From Paracoccus shanxieyensis (GTDB lineage: Bacteria; Pseudomonadota; Alphaproteobacteria; Rhodobacterales; Rhodobacteraceae), in NCBI RefSeq assembly GCF_009711265.1, contig NZ_WMII01000013.1, positions 1 to 64,000 on the forward strand: 64,000 bases of DNA, read 5' to 3'. The notes below the pieces were generated by a model. That model had not been told where the DNA came from. It was given only the letters and a program-made list of their open reading frames with translations, and ran no database searches. The translations under genes and the position numbers were made by a program. The stretch's first letter is position 1. Each line of letters starts with the position of its first letter. Of the stretch, positions 1-9,416 are shown in pieces.

Positions 1-2
1 TG

Positions 3-68
3 AGCCTTGAAACGCTCGCCCGTGTGACCGACAATCCAACCGTCAGGCTGCCCGCCGTGGCCACCTGA
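3..68 (+). CDS. possible C-terminal tail of an unidentified upstream gene
   Basis: One frame is open from the window edge to a TGA at 66-68 and encodes about 21 residues ending in LPAVAT. The fragment is too short to assign to a family. It may simply be an open frame by chance. No terminator with a T-tract follows it, only short GC-rich dyads near 80-105. Confidence 0.2.
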   Translation, partial: SLETLARVTDNPTVRLPAVAT

Positions 69-153
69 ACAAGCCCTGACCTCTCCGAGGGTCGGCGCTC
101 CTACACCACGCCGCGGGGCACTATCCTTCAGAAAGGGCGAATTTGCCATAGAT

Positions 154-726
154 TTGATCATCGAGGCGGCATCCAACCTGAAATATGCCAGCGCCGCTGC
201 TGGATATCTTCGTCAGCAGCTTAGCCAACCGGACGACGACTTCGTGAAGTTGGTAGGACGGCAGATACATGACGGATCTATTACCAAAGCGGTTACCGAG
301 CAGTTGCGTCCGGCAATTCAGACGGCTCTTGATGCTCTCATCAGAGAAAGAATCGAAGACAGGCTGAGTATTGCGTTACGGCCAGAGGCCGTGAGCACGT
401 CGCCTCATCCTGTCGAAGCAGTTGGCGACGACGACGTTGTAACTACGGATGAAGAGCGCGAAGGTTATATGATTGTTCGTGCGATTGCGGCGCGTAGCAT
501 GGCCGTTGAACGCATCACAATGCGCGACGCTAAAAGCTATTGCGCCGTGCTGTGTGACGACAACAATCGCAGACCCATCTGCCGTCTGTATTTCAACTCA
601 GCTACAACTAAAAATCTCGGGCTTTTCAGTGCTGACAAGACAGAGATAAAGGTGCGCATCGACACACCGAGTGACATCTACAAGCACGCTGATGCAATCG
701 AGGCGGTCATCCAGTCCTACTTGTAG
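154..726 (+). pseudogene. C-terminal remnant of a type I restriction endonuclease-like (HsdR_N family) protein
   Basis: The 190-residue reading frame matches, from memory, the C-terminal half of small proteins that carry an HSDR_N nuclease domain at the N-terminus. Diagnostic stretches are the NLKYASAAAGYLRQQL region near residue 8, a helix of the type TEQLRPAIQTAL, and the C-terminal block RDAKSYCAVLCDDNNRRPIC followed by RLYFNS and DIYKHAD. Full-length relatives are roughly 350-400 residues. The catalytic PD-(D/E)XK half is missing, and the 153 bases upstream do not supply it. The only start is a TTG at 154 with no clear ribosome binding site. Base composition is visibly less GC-rich than carB next door, which suggests acquired DNA. 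It is most likely a decayed defence gene; a surviving truncated product cannot be excluded. Confidence 0.6.
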
Positions 727-774
727 ACCATCCTCCAGACCACATCTTTTCCACAATGTTGGCGCTGCACACCC

Positions 775-802
775 TTGCGCCGCTGCTTGCCATGGCTATA
801 AC
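775..802 (+). promoter_or_regulatory. candidate carB promoter
   Basis: TTGCGC at 775-780 and TATAAC at 797-802 are separated by 16 bases. They lie about 40 bases before the carB start codon. The -10 is good and the -35 is imperfect. Confidence 0.4.
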
Positions 803-840
803 CCCGGTCGATTTACCTGCCGCCAGCCCGAGGACGCCCC

Positions 841-3800
841 ATGCCCAAAAGAACCGATATCAAATCCATCCTGATCATCGGCGCAGGGCCCATCGTGATC
901 GGGCAGGCGTGCGAGTTCGACTATTCCGGCGCTCAGGCCTGCAAGGCGCTGCGCGAAGAGGGCTACCGGGTCATTCTGGTGAACTCGAACCCGGCGACGA
1001 TCATGACCGATCCGGAAATGGCCGACGCCACCTATATCGAGCCGATCACCCCCGAGATGGTCGAAAAGATCATCGCCAAGGAACGCCCCGACGCGCTGCT
1101 GCCGACCATGGGCGGGCAGACCGGGTTGAACACCGCGCTGGCGCTGGCCGATATGGGCGTCCTGAACCGCTACGGCGTCGAGCTGATCGGGGCGCAGCGC
1201 GCCGCCATCGAGATGGCCGAGGACCGCAAGCTGTTCCGCGAGGCGATGGACCGCATCGGGCTGGAAAACCCGCGCGCCACCATCGTCGCCGCGCCCAAGC
1301 TGGCGAATGGCAAATATGACATTCAGGCCGGGATCTCGCAGGCGCTGGCGGATCTTGAAGAAATCGGTCTGCCGGCAATCATCCGGCCCGCCTTCACGCT
1401 GGGCGGCACCGGCGGCGGCGTCGCCTATAACCGCGACGATTACGAACGCATCGTGCGCTCGGGGCTGGAGGCCTCGCCGGTGGCGCAGGTGCTGGTGGAC
1501 GAGTCGCTGCTGGGCTGGAAGGAATATGAATTCGAGGTGGTGCGCGACCGCGCCGACAACGCCATCATCGTCTGTTCCATCGAGAACGTCGATCCGATGG
1601 GCGTCCATACCGGCGATTCGATCACCGTCGCCCCGGCGCTGACCCTGACCGACCGCGAATATCAGCGGATGCGGAACGGCTCGATCGCGGTGCTGCGCGA
1701 GATCGGCGTCGAGACCGGCGGGTCCAACGTGCAATGGGCGGTCAACCCCAAGGACGGCCGCATGGTGGTGATCGAGATGAACCCGCGCGTGTCGCGGTCC
1801 TCGGCGCTGGCCTCGAAAGCCACCGGCTTCCCCATCGCCAAGATCGCCGCGAAACTGGCCGTCGGCTATACGCTGGATGAGCTGGACAATGACATCACCA
1901 AGGTGACGCCCGCATCCTTCGAGCCCTCGATCGACTATGTGGTCACCAAGATCCCGCGCTTTGCCTTTGAGAAATTCCCGGGCAGCAAGCCGGAATTGAC
2001 CACGGCGATGAAATCCGTGGGCGAGGTGATGGCCATCGGCCGCAGCTTCCATGAATCGCTGCAAAAGGCGCTTAGCTCGATGGAGAACGGGCTGACCGGC
2101 CTTGACGACATCGAGATCCCCGGCGCGCCCGAGAAATCCGCCGTGATCAAGGCGATCAGTGCCCAGACCCCCGACCGGCTGCGGCTGATCGCTCAGGCCA
2201 TGCGTCACGGCCTCAGCGATGACGAAATCGGCCATGCCACCGCCTTCGACCCGTGGTTCCTGTCCCGCCTGCGCGAGATCGTCGATGCCGAGGCGGGCGT
2301 GATCGCAAACGGCCTGCCCGCCGATCTGGATGGACTGCGCCGCTTGAAGATGATGGGCTTTACCGATGCCCGTCTGGCCAAGCTGTCGCAGCAATCCGAA
2401 ACCGCCGTGCGCAAGGCGCGCCGCGCCCATGACCTGCACCCGGTCTTCAAGCGCATCGACACCTGCGCCGCCGAATTCGAGGCGCAGACGCCCTATATGT
2501 ATTCGACCTATGAAGCCCCGGCGATGGGCGATGTCGAAAACGAGGCCCGCCCCAGCGACCGCAAGAAAGTGGTCATTCTGGGCGGCGGTCCGAACCGGAT
2601 CGGGCAGGGGATCGAATTCGACTATTGCTGCTGCCATGCCTGCTTTGCGCTGACCGATGCCGGGTATGAAACCATCATGGTCAACTGCAACCCGGAAACG
2701 GTGTCGACCGATTACGACACCTCGGACCGGCTGTATTTTGAACCGCTGACCTTTGAACATGTGCTGGAGATCCTGCGCATCGAGCAGGAAAACGGCACGC
2801 TGCACGGTGTCATCGTGCAGTTCGGCGGCCAGACGCCCCTGAAACTGGCCAACGCGCTTGAGGCCGAGGGCATCCCGATCCTTGGCACCACCCCCGACGC
2901 CATCGACCTGGCCGAGGACCGTGAGCGGTTCCAGAAGCTGCTGAACGATCTGAACCTGAAGCAGCCGGTGAACGGCATTGCCAGCACCGATGTGGAAGCC
3001 ATCGAGATCGCCGAAAAGGTCGGCTTCCCGCTGGTCATCCGCCCGTCCTATGTGCTGGGCGGTCGCGGCATGGAAATCGTCCGCGATATGGACCACCTGA
3101 AACGCTATATCCGCGAGGCCGTGCAGGTCTCGGGTGACAGCCCGGTGCTGCTGGACAGCTATCTGGCGGGCGCGATCGAGGTGGATGTGGACTGCCTTTC
3201 GGACGGCACGACCGTCCATGTCGCAGGCATCATGGAGCATATCGAGGAAGCGGGCGTGCATTCCGGCGACAGCGCCTGCTGCCTGCCGCCGCATACGCTG
3301 GATGCCGCGACGATTGAGGAACTGAAACGTCAGTCCCGCGAAATGGCCAAGGCGCTGAACGTCGTCGGTCTGATGAACGTGCAATTCGCGATCAAGGATG
3401 GCACGATCTATGTGCTTGAGGTGAACCCGCGCGCCTCGCGCACAGTGCCCTTCGTCGCCAAGGCCACCGACAGCGCCATTGCCTCGATCGCCGCGCGCCT
3501 GATGGCGGGTGAGCCGATGTCGAACTTCCCGGCCCGCGCGCCCTATCCGGCGGATGTGGGCCCGGAGACCGATCTGCCCTTCGCCGATCCGCTGACGCTG
3601 GCCGATCCGAATACGCCGTGGTTCTCGGTCAAAGAGGCGGTGTTGCCCTTTGCCCGCTTCCCCGGTGTCGATACGCTGCTGGGACCAGAGATGCGCTCGA
3701 CCGGCGAGGTGATGGGTTGGGACCGCAACTTCGCGCGGGCCTTCCTGAAGGCGCAGATGGGCGCGGGGACGCAATTGCCCACGACCGGGCTGGTCTTCAT

Positions 3801-4173
3801 TTCGGTCAAGGACGCCGACAAGACCGCGGCACTGGCCGATGCCGCGCGCGATCTGGTTGCGATGGGCTTTTCGCTGATCGCCACGGGCGGGACCGCGGAT
3901 TACCTTGCCGGGGCAGGGGTCGACGCGGCGCGCGTGAACAAGGTCTATGAGGGGCGCCCGAACATCGTAGACCGCCTGAAGAACGGCGAGATCGTCATGG
4001 TGCTGAACACGACCGAAGGCGCACAGGCCATCGCCGATTCCCGCGAGATCCGGGCCGTCGCGCTGAACGACAAGATCCCCTATTTCACCACCGCAGCGGG
4101 CAGCATTGCCGCCGTGGCCGCGATCAAGTCGCGCGGCGAAGGTGAGGTTGGCGTGCGCGCCCTGCAGGCCTGA
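841..4173 (+). CDS. carB: carbamoyl-phosphate synthase large subunit
   Basis: Makes carbamoyl phosphate from bicarbonate, ammonia (supplied by the CarA glutaminase) and two ATP, for pyrimidine and arginine synthesis in the cytoplasm. The 1110 residues show the duplicated ATP-grasp architecture. The N-terminal carboxyphosphate half begins [21 protein letters not shown] central oligomerisation region follows. The second half restarts near residue 577 with [19 protein letters not shown]. An MGS-like allosteric domain occupies about the last 150 residues ([11 protein letters not shown]). It is slightly longer than the E. coli protein (1073). The ATG at 841 follows GAGGA at 829-833. carA is not adjacent, which is common in alphaproteobacteria. 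A strong terminator follows directly, so the gene is probably monocistronic. Confidence 0.97.
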   Translation: MPKRTDIKSILIIGAGPIVIGQACEFDYSGAQACKALREEGYRVILVNSNPATIMTDPEMADATYIEPITPEMVEKIIAKERPDALLPTMGGQTGLNTALALADMGVLNRYGVELIGAQRAAIEMAEDRKLFREAMDRIGLENPRATIVAAPKLANGKYDIQAGISQALADLEEIGLPAIIRPAFTLGGTGGGVAYNRDDYERIVRSGLEASPVAQVLVDESLLGWKEYEFEVVRDRADNAIIVCSIENVDPMGVHTGDSITVAPALTLTDREYQRMRNGSIAVLREIGVETGGSNVQWAVNPKDGRMVVIEMNPRVSRSSALASKATGFPIAKIAAKLAVGYTLDELDNDITKVTPASFEPSIDYVVTKIPRFAFEKFPGSKPELTTAMKSVGEVMAIGRSFHESLQKALSSMENGLTGLDDIEIPGAPEKSAVIKAISAQTPDRLRLIAQAMRHGLSDDEIGHATAFDPWFLSRLREIVDAEAGVIANGLPADLDGLRRLKMMGFTDARLAKLSQQSETAVRKARRAHDLHPVFKRIDTCAAEFEAQTPYMYSTYEAPAMGDVENEARPSDRKKVVILGGGPNRIGQGIEFDYCCCHACFALTDAGYETIMVNCNPETVSTDYDTSDRLYFEPLTFEHVLEILRIEQENGTLHGVIVQFGGQTPLKLANALEAEGIPILGTTPDAIDLAEDRERFQKLLNDLNLKQPVNGIASTDVEAIEIAEKVGFPLVIRPSYVLGGRGMEIVRDMDHLKRYIREAVQVSGDSPVLLDSYLAGAIEVDVDCLSDGTTVHVAGIMEHIEEAGVHSGDSACCLPPHTLDAATIEELKRQSREMAKALNVVGLMNVQFAIKDGTIYVLEVNPRASRTVPFVAKATDSAIASIAARLMAGEPMSNFPARAPYPADVGPETDLPFADPLTLADPNTPWFSVKEAVLPFARFPGVDTLLGPEMRSTGEVMGWDRNFARAFLKAQMGAGTQLPTTGLVFISVKDADKTAALADAARDLVAMGFSLIATGGTADYLAGAGVDAARVNKVYEGRPNIVDRLKNGEIVMVLNTTEGAQAIADSREIRAVALNDKIPYFTTAAGSIAAVAAIKSRGEGEVGVRALQA

Positions 4174-4196
4174 CCTGCCTTGTCCGGAACACGAAG

Positions 4197-4219
4197 AAGG
4201 CCCCGAAAGGGGCCTTTTT
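4197..4219 (+). terminator. carB intrinsic terminator
   Basis: AAGGCCCC (4197-4204) and GGGGCCTT (4209-4216) form a perfect 8-bp stem with a GAAA tetraloop, followed by TTTTT. The structure lies 23 bases after the carB stop. Confidence 0.92.
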
Positions 4220-4243
4220 GCTGTCCTGCCTGCCGCCAAGGAT

Positions 4244-4654
4244 CTAGCGCACCGGCTGCCCGAAATGGTCGCCACGCCGCCGCGCCAGCAGACCCCGCGC
4301 CCAACGCTCGGTCGGAAGCTCGATCCGGCGATAGGCCTGATGGCCGATCAGCAGCGCGGCAATGACGGAAATCAGCAGGAACACCACCGCCGCCATGGCC
4401 GAGCCTTCCAGCATAGGGATGCGGTTGAAGATGATGTCCAGCACGGTGATCGGAAACAGATGCGCCAGATAGATCGAATATGACGCATCGCCGATGGCCA
4501 GCAGCGGGGCGCTGGTTTTCTGAAACGCGGCAATCCCCAGCCCGCCAATGAAGATCAGCACGGCCGGCAGGCCCCAAGCCAGCGCGCGATGGGTTTCGGC
4601 GTCCTGGTAAAGCAGGCTCGCCAAAAGCAGCAGTGCGATGCCAAGCAGCAACAT
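4244..4654 (-). pseudogene. 5'-truncated acyltransferase-3 (OafA/YrhL-type) remnant
   Basis: The 136-residue frame carries the C-terminal membrane helices of the acyltransferase-3 family, which O-acylates surface sugars. The signature GDASYSIYLAHLFPI sits near residue 76, followed by further hydrophobic helices and an RRIELPTERWAR tail. Normal family members have about 10 helices and 350 or more residues. Here the frame runs back only to an in-frame TGA about 14 codons before the ATG, and no N-terminal part is found in the bases up to the next gene. The catalytic His of the first helices is therefore absent. It ends 25 bases from the carB terminator, convergent to carB. Confidence 0.65.
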
Positions 4655-4782
4655 GGCAATCTCCGCAGTGCCGCGTGGCAGCCGGTCCTGACATCAAAAC
4701 TCGGTAACGGCGCGGGGATGCAAGGCCTTGCGACAGATACGGGTTTGCCTCTCAGCGCAAGCTGTAAACCCGAACCGGCCAT

Positions 4783-4812
4783 GCCAGCCCAAAGGATGCG
4801 CCTTTGGCTGGC
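4783..4812 (-). terminator. hairpin downstream of the APC permease
   Basis: GCCAGCCCAAAGG (4783-4795) pairs with CCTTTGGCTGGC (4801-4812), with one bulged C and a 5-base loop. It starts about 13 bases after the permease stop. There is no T-tract, so it is either a weak or Rho-assisted terminator or a 3'-end stabiliser. Confidence 0.45.
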
Positions 4813-4824
4813 GTGGCGCATGGC

Positions 4825-6264
4825 TCAGTCGGGCTCGATATCCTCGACATTCCGGATCTCGCCGGGGCGGGGATGGGCGCGGTTCCACAGATAGGTTGCA
4901 ACCCACAGCACCAGACCGATGCCCAGCAGCCAGGCGGCGATGCGGTATTGCCCCATCTGCGCCTCGCTGCGCGCCCATGGGCCGACCAGAAACGCGCAGG
5001 TGATCGCGCCGATCCATGGCAGGATGGCGGGGGCGCGGAAATGCTCGGTCTTGCTGGGCTGGCGGCGCAGCACCAGCAGAGAGATGTTGACGATGGTGAA
5101 CACGCAGAGCAGCAGCAGCGATGTCGTGCCGCCCAGCAGGCTGACCGCCGAAGCCGAGCCTTGCGTGACCACGAAATAGATCAGCCCAAAGGACAGCAGC
5201 GTCGTGAAGATGATCGAGACCCAAGGCGTGCGCCGCGTGTGATGCACCAGCCCCAGCGCATGGGGCAGCACGCGCTGCCGGGCCAGACCGTAAAGCAGGC
5301 GGCTGGCCATCAGCATGTTGATCAGCGCCGAGTTCGCCACGGCAAACATGCCGATGAACGGAAAGATCTTGTCGAAGGGCAGGCCCGGCGCGCCCGCGCG
5401 CACCACCTGCGTCAGGGCCGAGCCATTGTCGGGGTTGGACAGTTGCCCCACCGGAACCAGTGCCACGGCGCAGATCGCGACCAGCACATAGATCACGCCG
5501 GTGATGCCCAGCCCGGCCAGCATGACGCGGGGAAAGACGCGGACGGGATCCTTGACCTCTTCGGCCATGTTGACCGAATCCTCGAACCCGACCATGGCGA
5601 AGAAGGCCAAGGCGGTCGCGGCTGTCAAGGACAGGAAGGCGCCCTTTTCCTCGGACGACTGGAAGATCATCACTTCCGAGAAATCCGCGCGGCCCTGACT
5701 CATGGCGTAAAAGCCGATGAAGATGATCATCAGCAGTCCCGAAAGCTCGATGCAGGTCAGCACGACATTGGCTTTGACGCTTTCGCCGACACCGCGGAAG
5801 TTGATCAGCGCGACCAGGGCCATGAAGCCAAGCGCGATGATCAGGATGCCGCCGCCGGTCTTGGACAGGCCCAGCCCGAAGCCGTCATTCAGAAAGCCCG
5901 CAAAGGCATTCGAGGCCGTCGATGCCGAGGTGATCCCCGAACACATGACGGTAAAGGCCACCAGAAATGTCAGAAAGTGGATGCCAAAAGCCTTGTGCGT
6001 ATAAAGCGCCGCGCCCGCCGCCTGCGGGAAGCGCGTCACAAGCTCAAGATAGGACATCGCGGTGATGGTGGCGATGACGAAGGCCAGCAGGAACGGCGCC
6101 CATGCCGCGCCCCCGACCTCACCCGCCACCGTGCCGGTCAGCGCATAGACGCCGGTGCCCAGAATGTCGCCGACGATGAACAGCAGCAGCAGTTTCGGCC
6201 CCATCACGCGATGAAGTTCGGGCTGGCCCGATGCTGCGGGATCGGCCTTCGTTATGTCCGTCAT
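4825..6264 (-). CDS. APC-family amino acid permease
   Basis: A 479-residue integral inner-membrane protein with about 12 hydrophobic segments. The first helix shows the family motif GDILGTGVYALTG (about residues 32-44). It is followed by TAMSYLELVTRFPQAAGAALY, which corresponds to the conserved substrate-binding helix pair of the amino acid-polyamine-organocation superfamily. It probably imports an amino acid or amine by proton or substrate exchange; the substrate cannot be read from the sequence. The ATG at 6264 follows an AGGGGG ribosome binding site. The gene stands alone, between an acyltransferase remnant and a long non-coding gap. Confidence 0.85.
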   Translation of the reverse strand: MTDITKADPAASGQPELHRVMGPKLLLLFIVGDILGTGVYALTGTVAGEVGGAAWAPFLLAFVIATITAMSYLELVTRFPQAAGAALYTHKAFGIHFLTFLVAFTVMCSGITSASTASNAFAGFLNDGFGLGLSKTGGGILIIALGFMALVALINFRGVGESVKANVVLTCIELSGLLMIIFIGFYAMSQGRADFSEVMIFQSSEEKGAFLSLTAATALAFFAMVGFEDSVNMAEEVKDPVRVFPRVMLAGLGITGVIYVLVAICAVALVPVGQLSNPDNGSALTQVVRAGAPGLPFDKIFPFIGMFAVANSALINMLMASRLLYGLARQRVLPHALGLVHHTRRTPWVSIIFTTLLSFGLIYFVVTQGSASAVSLLGGTTSLLLLCVFTIVNISLLVLRRQPSKTEHFRAPAILPWIGAITCAFLVGPWARSEAQMGQYRIAAWLLGIGLVLWVATYLWNRAHPRPGEIRNVEDIEPD

Positions 6265-6290
6265 GCTATGCCCCCTGATGGACTGTCAGG

Positions 6291-6321
6291 AGTAATACGT
6301 TCCGCAGGCAGTATTCGTTCC
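6291..6321. repeat. direct repeat upstream of the permease, possible operator
   Basis: AGTAATACGTTCC (6291-6303) and AGTATTCGTTCC (6310-6321) repeat with a 19-base period, about two helical turns, 27-57 bases upstream of the permease start. Spacing and position suit a regulator dimer. No regulator gene is adjacent. Confidence 0.3.
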
Positions 6322-6403
6322 CTGCCGGAGGGTTACGCGGCTGACCTTGGGTCATCGGGGGCAGTATCCGCCCGATACGGGGCAGTGCCGCAGGATTGGG
6401 AAA

Positions 6404-6430
6404 GGGCGCGGGTGTCTCCGGCCCGCGCCC
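6404..6430. other. GC-rich 9-bp stem-loop
   Basis: GGGCGCGGG (6404-6412) and CCCGCGCCC (6422-6430) are exact reverse complements around a 9-base loop. On the minus strand the stem is followed by TTTCCC, so it could be a weak terminator for an unrecognised minus-strand transcript. Confidence 0.4.
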
Positions 6431-6484
6431 TCCCGAGTTGCTCAGCCACACCCCACCACAAGCACAGAAGAGCAACTGTCACGA

Positions 6485-6589
6485 AACGATATCACCTTTG
6501 CCCGCCCCCGGAGCCAGTATTTCGACCGGGCCTTCAGGACCCCTGCCGGGCGCCGGTGTGGAACGGCAACAGGCGGGCAAGATATCGTT
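6485..6589. repeat. 105-bp element bounded by long imperfect inverted repeats
   Basis: The left arm at 6485-6506 (AACGATATC, then ACCT, then TTGCCCGCC) and the right arm at 6572-6589 (GGCGGGCAAGATATCGTT) are reverse complements apart from a 4-base insertion in the left arm. The 65-base interior holds further GC-rich dyads. It could be a miniature inverted-repeat element, a structured RNA or a recombination site. No target-site duplication is visible. Confidence 0.5.
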
Positions 6590-7053
6590 ATCCAATCTGA
6601 TTACGCCATACCACTACTGGTTGAGCCTTGAAAAGCGATTGCAGAAACTTGCGTCAAGATCGCTGCCAAATTTGCTCGCGTTTTGGATGTGCTACCGGCG
6701 CAGCGGTAACAAAATAATCCTCGTCTGTTCTGGACAAATCGGTTTTGCGGTTCATGGGCCAAGATGGGGGCAGATGCAACCGACCGAATTGTCACCATTG
6801 ATTCAACTTTGCCGAAATGGCGCCGGGCCAAGCGGCTGCCGGATGCAAACCGCCCACCTTCGCAACCATCACGTTACATTACCATGACATTGGTCCGTGA
6901 AACGGGTGTGAATTCAACTAATAATTTGATTGAACGGTAAAAAAACCGCTTTGGATGATTCGTGGGCCAGCCGTTCCGACCTTTCCGGCGCAGCATTTCC
7001 CGTTGCCTGAGCGGTTCAGCCCGGCTATCGCAGGCGAAAAAGGGGCATAGAGC

Positions 7054-8154
7054 ATGAGCTTCAACACCTTCGGTCGCGTCTTCACCTTCACCACCTGGGG
7101 CGAAAGCCACGGGCCGGCCCTGGGGGCGACGGTCGATGGCTGTCCGCCCGGCATCGCGCTGGACGAAGCCTTCATCCAGACGTTTCTGGACCGCCGCCGC
7201 CCCGGCACCTCGAAATTCACCACCCAGCGGCAAGAGCCGGATCAGGTCAGGATCCTTTCGGGCGTGTTCGAGGGGCGCACGACGGGGACGCCGATCCAGC
7301 TGATGATCGAGAATACCGATCAGCGCAGCAAGGATTACGGCGACATCGCGCAGGCCTTCCGCCCCGGCCATGCCGATATTGCCTATCATCTGAAATACGG
7401 CATCCGCGACTATCGCGGCGGCGGCCGGTCCAGCGCGCGGGAAACCGCGGCTCGGGTCGCGGCAGGGGCGGTGGCGCAGGCGGTGCTGCGCGAGCTTGCG
7501 CCCGCGCTGCGCATCACCGGCTATATGGTGCAGATGGGCGATCTGCATCTGGACCGCGCCAAGTTCGACCCGAAAGAGATCGGCAACAACCCGTTCTTCC
7601 TGCCCGATGCCGATGCGGTCCCGGCATGGGAGGATTACCTGAACGCCATTCGCAAGGATCAGAACAGCGTCGGTGCCGCGATCGAGGTCTTGATCCGGGG
7701 CTGTCCGGCAGGGCTGGGCGCGCCGGTCTATGCCAAGCTGGATACCGACCTTGCCGCCGCGATGATGTCGATCAACGCCGTAAAGGGCGTCGAGATCGGC
7801 GAGGGCATGGCCGCCGCCGCCCTGACCGGCACGGAAAATGCCGATGAGATCCGCATGGGCAATGACGGGCCGCGCTTCCTGTCGAACCATGCGGGGGGCA
7901 TCCTGGGCGGCATCTCGACCGGGCAGGACATTCTGGTGCGCTTTGCCGTCAAGCCGACCAGTTCGATCCTGACGCCGCGCCGCACGATCAACCAGAAGGG
8001 CGAGGACATCGAGCTGATCACCAAGGGCCGTCACGACCCTTGCGTGGGCATCCGCGCCGTCCCGATTGCCGAGGCCATGGCGGCCTGCGTGATTCTGGAC
8101 CAGTTCATGATGGACCGCGCACAAACCGGCGGGGCGCGCGGTCGAATCGGTTGA
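7054..8154 (+). CDS. aroC: chorismate synthase
   Basis: Converts 5-enolpyruvylshikimate-3-phosphate to chorismate, the last common step to the aromatic amino acids and folate, using reduced FMN. The 366 residues have the expected length. The N-terminal signature [20 protein letters not shown] is at residues 10-29, [14 protein letters not shown] near residue 103 and [20 protein letters not shown] near 120, then [11 protein letters not shown] near 284 in the FMN site. The ATG at 7054 follows an AAAAAGGGG-type binding site. It is transcribed alone, with a hairpin 13 bases after the stop. Confidence 0.96.
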   Translation: MSFNTFGRVFTFTTWGESHGPALGATVDGCPPGIALDEAFIQTFLDRRRPGTSKFTTQRQEPDQVRILSGVFEGRTTGTPIQLMIENTDQRSKDYGDIAQAFRPGHADIAYHLKYGIRDYRGGGRSSARETAARVAAGAVAQAVLRELAPALRITGYMVQMGDLHLDRAKFDPKEIGNNPFFLPDADAVPAWEDYLNAIRKDQNSVGAAIEVLIRGCPAGLGAPVYAKLDTDLAAAMMSINAVKGVEIGEGMAAAALTGTENADEIRMGNDGPRFLSNHAGGILGGISTGQDILVRFAVKPTSSILTPRRTINQKGEDIELITKGRHDPCVGIRAVPIAEAMAACVILDQFMMDRAQTGGARGRIG

Positions 8155-8167
8155 CAGGATGATCGTG

Positions 8168-8185
8168 CAGGGGCGCTGGCCCCTG
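8168..8185 (+). terminator. hairpin after aroC
   Basis: CAGGGGC (8168-8174) and GCCCCTG (8179-8185) form a 7-bp stem with a GCTG loop. The following bases (TATCC) lack a T-tract, so termination strength is uncertain. Confidence 0.5.
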
Positions 8186-8215
8186 TATCCACAGCCATTT
8201 TCGTGCAATCCCCGA

Positions 8216-8244
8216 TTGTCGCAATTCCGTTACACTCCTGACGC
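8216..8244 (+). promoter_or_regulatory. candidate PHO box upstream of pstS
   Basis: Three degenerate matches to the PhoB half-site CTGTCAT are spaced exactly 11 bases apart: TTGTCGC (8216-8222), CCGTTAC (8227-8233) and CTGACGC (8238-8244). The 11-base phase is that of PhoB tandem sites, and the downstream genes are the Pho regulon itself. Individual matches are only about four of seven, so the call rests mainly on phase and context. Confidence 0.4.
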
Positions 8245-8318
8245 ATAAGCGTCGCATCCGCCCTCTAAGGGGTCGGGCAGGCCGCTGTCGGCCCCATGGA
8301 AATGTCAGGAGTGATCCT

Positions 8319-9350
8319 ATGAAATCCGCGAAACTTGCCGTTTCGGTCCTTGCCATCATCGCCGCCTCGGCCACCGTCGCCTCGGCCCGTGACCAGATCC
8401 AGGTGTCTGGCTCGTCGACCGTGCTGCCCTATTCGACGATCGTCGCCGAAGCCTTTGGCGAAAACACCGACTTCCCGACGCCGGTCGTGGAATCGGGCGG
8501 CTCGTCCGCTGGTCTGAAGAAATTCTGCGAAGGCGTCGGCGAAAACACCATCGACATCGCCAACGCATCGCGCCCGATCAAGGAATCGGAAATCGAGGCC
8601 TGCAAGGCCGCTGGCGTGACCGACATCATGGAAGTCCGCATCGGCTATGACGGCATCGTCTTTGCCAGCGACATCTCGGGCAACGACTTCCAGTTCACCG
8701 CTTCCGACTGGTTCAACGCGCTGGCCGCTCAGGTCGTGGTCGACGGCAAAGTCGTCGCCAACCCCTATACCAAGTGGAACCAGATCCGCGCCGACCTGCC
8801 CGATCAGGACATTCTGGCCTTCGTTCCGGGCACCAAGCACGGCACCCGCGAAGTGTTCGAGGAAAAGGTCATCCACGCCGGCTGCAAGGACTCGGGCGCT
8901 GAAGAGGCGTTCAAGGCCGCGATGAGCGAAGACGACGCCGATGGTGCCTGCATGGCGCTGCGCACCGATGGCAAATCGGTCGATATCGACGGCGACTATA
9001 CCGAAACGCTGGCCCGCATCCAGTCGGCCAAGCACGGCATCGGCGTCTTTGGCCTGTCGTTTTACGAAAACAACACCGACAAGCTGAAAGTCGGCACCTT
9101 CGCTGGCGTCACCCCCTCGACCGAATCGATCGCCTCGGGCGAATACCCCGTGTCGCGCCCGCTGTTCTTCTATGTGAAGAAAGCCCATATCGGTGAAATC
9201 CAGGGCCTGAAGGAATTCGTCGAATTCTTCGTCTCGGACGAGATCGCAGGCCCCGATGGCCCGCTGGCCGCCTATGGTCTGGTTTCCGATCCGCAACTGG
9301 CTGACGTTCAGAAAGCCGTTGCCGACGAAACCGTCATGGCTGCCAACTGA
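8319..9350 (+). CDS. pstS: phosphate ABC transporter substrate-binding protein
   Basis: Periplasmic high-affinity phosphate receptor that delivers phosphate to PstCAB. It has 343 residues. The signal peptide is MKSAKLAVSVLAIIAASATV, with cleavage likely after ASA near residue 23. It is followed by the PBP-like core starting QVSGSSTVLPYSTIVAEAF. The SGSST and SGGSSAGLKKFCEG segments are expected to contact phosphate. It belongs to the longer PstS subfamily common in alphaproteobacteria. It is the first gene of pstSCAB-phoU-phoB. The ATG follows AGGAG at 8307-8311. A stem-loop after the stop may keep pstS mRNA in excess over pstC. Confidence 0.93.
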   Translation: MKSAKLAVSVLAIIAASATVASARDQIQVSGSSTVLPYSTIVAEAFGENTDFPTPVVESGGSSAGLKKFCEGVGENTIDIANASRPIKESEIEACKAAGVTDIMEVRIGYDGIVFASDISGNDFQFTASDWFNALAAQVVVDGKVVANPYTKWNQIRADLPDQDILAFVPGTKHGTREVFEEKVIHAGCKDSGAEEAFKAAMSEDDADGACMALRTDGKSVDIDGDYTETLARIQSAKHGIGVFGLSFYENNTDKLKVGTFAGVTPSTESIASGEYPVSRPLFFYVKKAHIGEIQGLKEFVEFFVSDEIAGPDGPLAAYGLVSDPQLADVQKAVADETVMAAN

Positions 9351-9360
9351 TCTGGCTTCT

Positions 9361-9387
9361 GGCGCGGGGCCATGACGGTCCCGCGCC
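9361..9387 (+). promoter_or_regulatory. pstS-pstC intercistronic stem-loop
   Basis: GGCGCGGG (9361-9368) pairs exactly with CCCGCGCC (9380-9387) around an 11-base loop. The loop contains an in-frame ATG (9372) that would extend pstC. The stem would hide that ATG and stabilise the 3' end of pstS mRNA, as is common after binding-protein genes. Confidence 0.55.
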
Positions 9388-9416
9388 TCCTCCCCTCCCA
9401 TTCTCCCGAGGCCCTT

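Larger units (their letters stand above)
6265..7053. other. 789-base gap between permease and aroC without a convincing gene
   Basis: Several short frames cross this interval, but none has a recognisable protein, a good ribosome binding site or the local codon usage. The left part has repeats and hairpins at 6291-6321, 6404-6430 and 6485-6589. Roughly 6590-6960 is clearly richer in A and T and could hold regulatory sequence or decayed acquired DNA. No tRNA or known small RNA was recognised. Confidence 0.7.

Noticed and set aside
796..4275. 1159-codon frame opposite carB
   Set aside because: Codon-bias shadow of carB; the protein is His/Arg/Gly-rich without recognisable domains.
6621..6640. 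Shared TGAGCCTTGAAA at the window start and near 6622
   Set aside because: Only 12 bases are shared with no similarity beyond; most likely chance.
6396..6887. 163-residue frame in the permease-aroC gap
   Set aside because: No recognisable domain or good ribosome binding site, and it crosses the inverted-repeat element.
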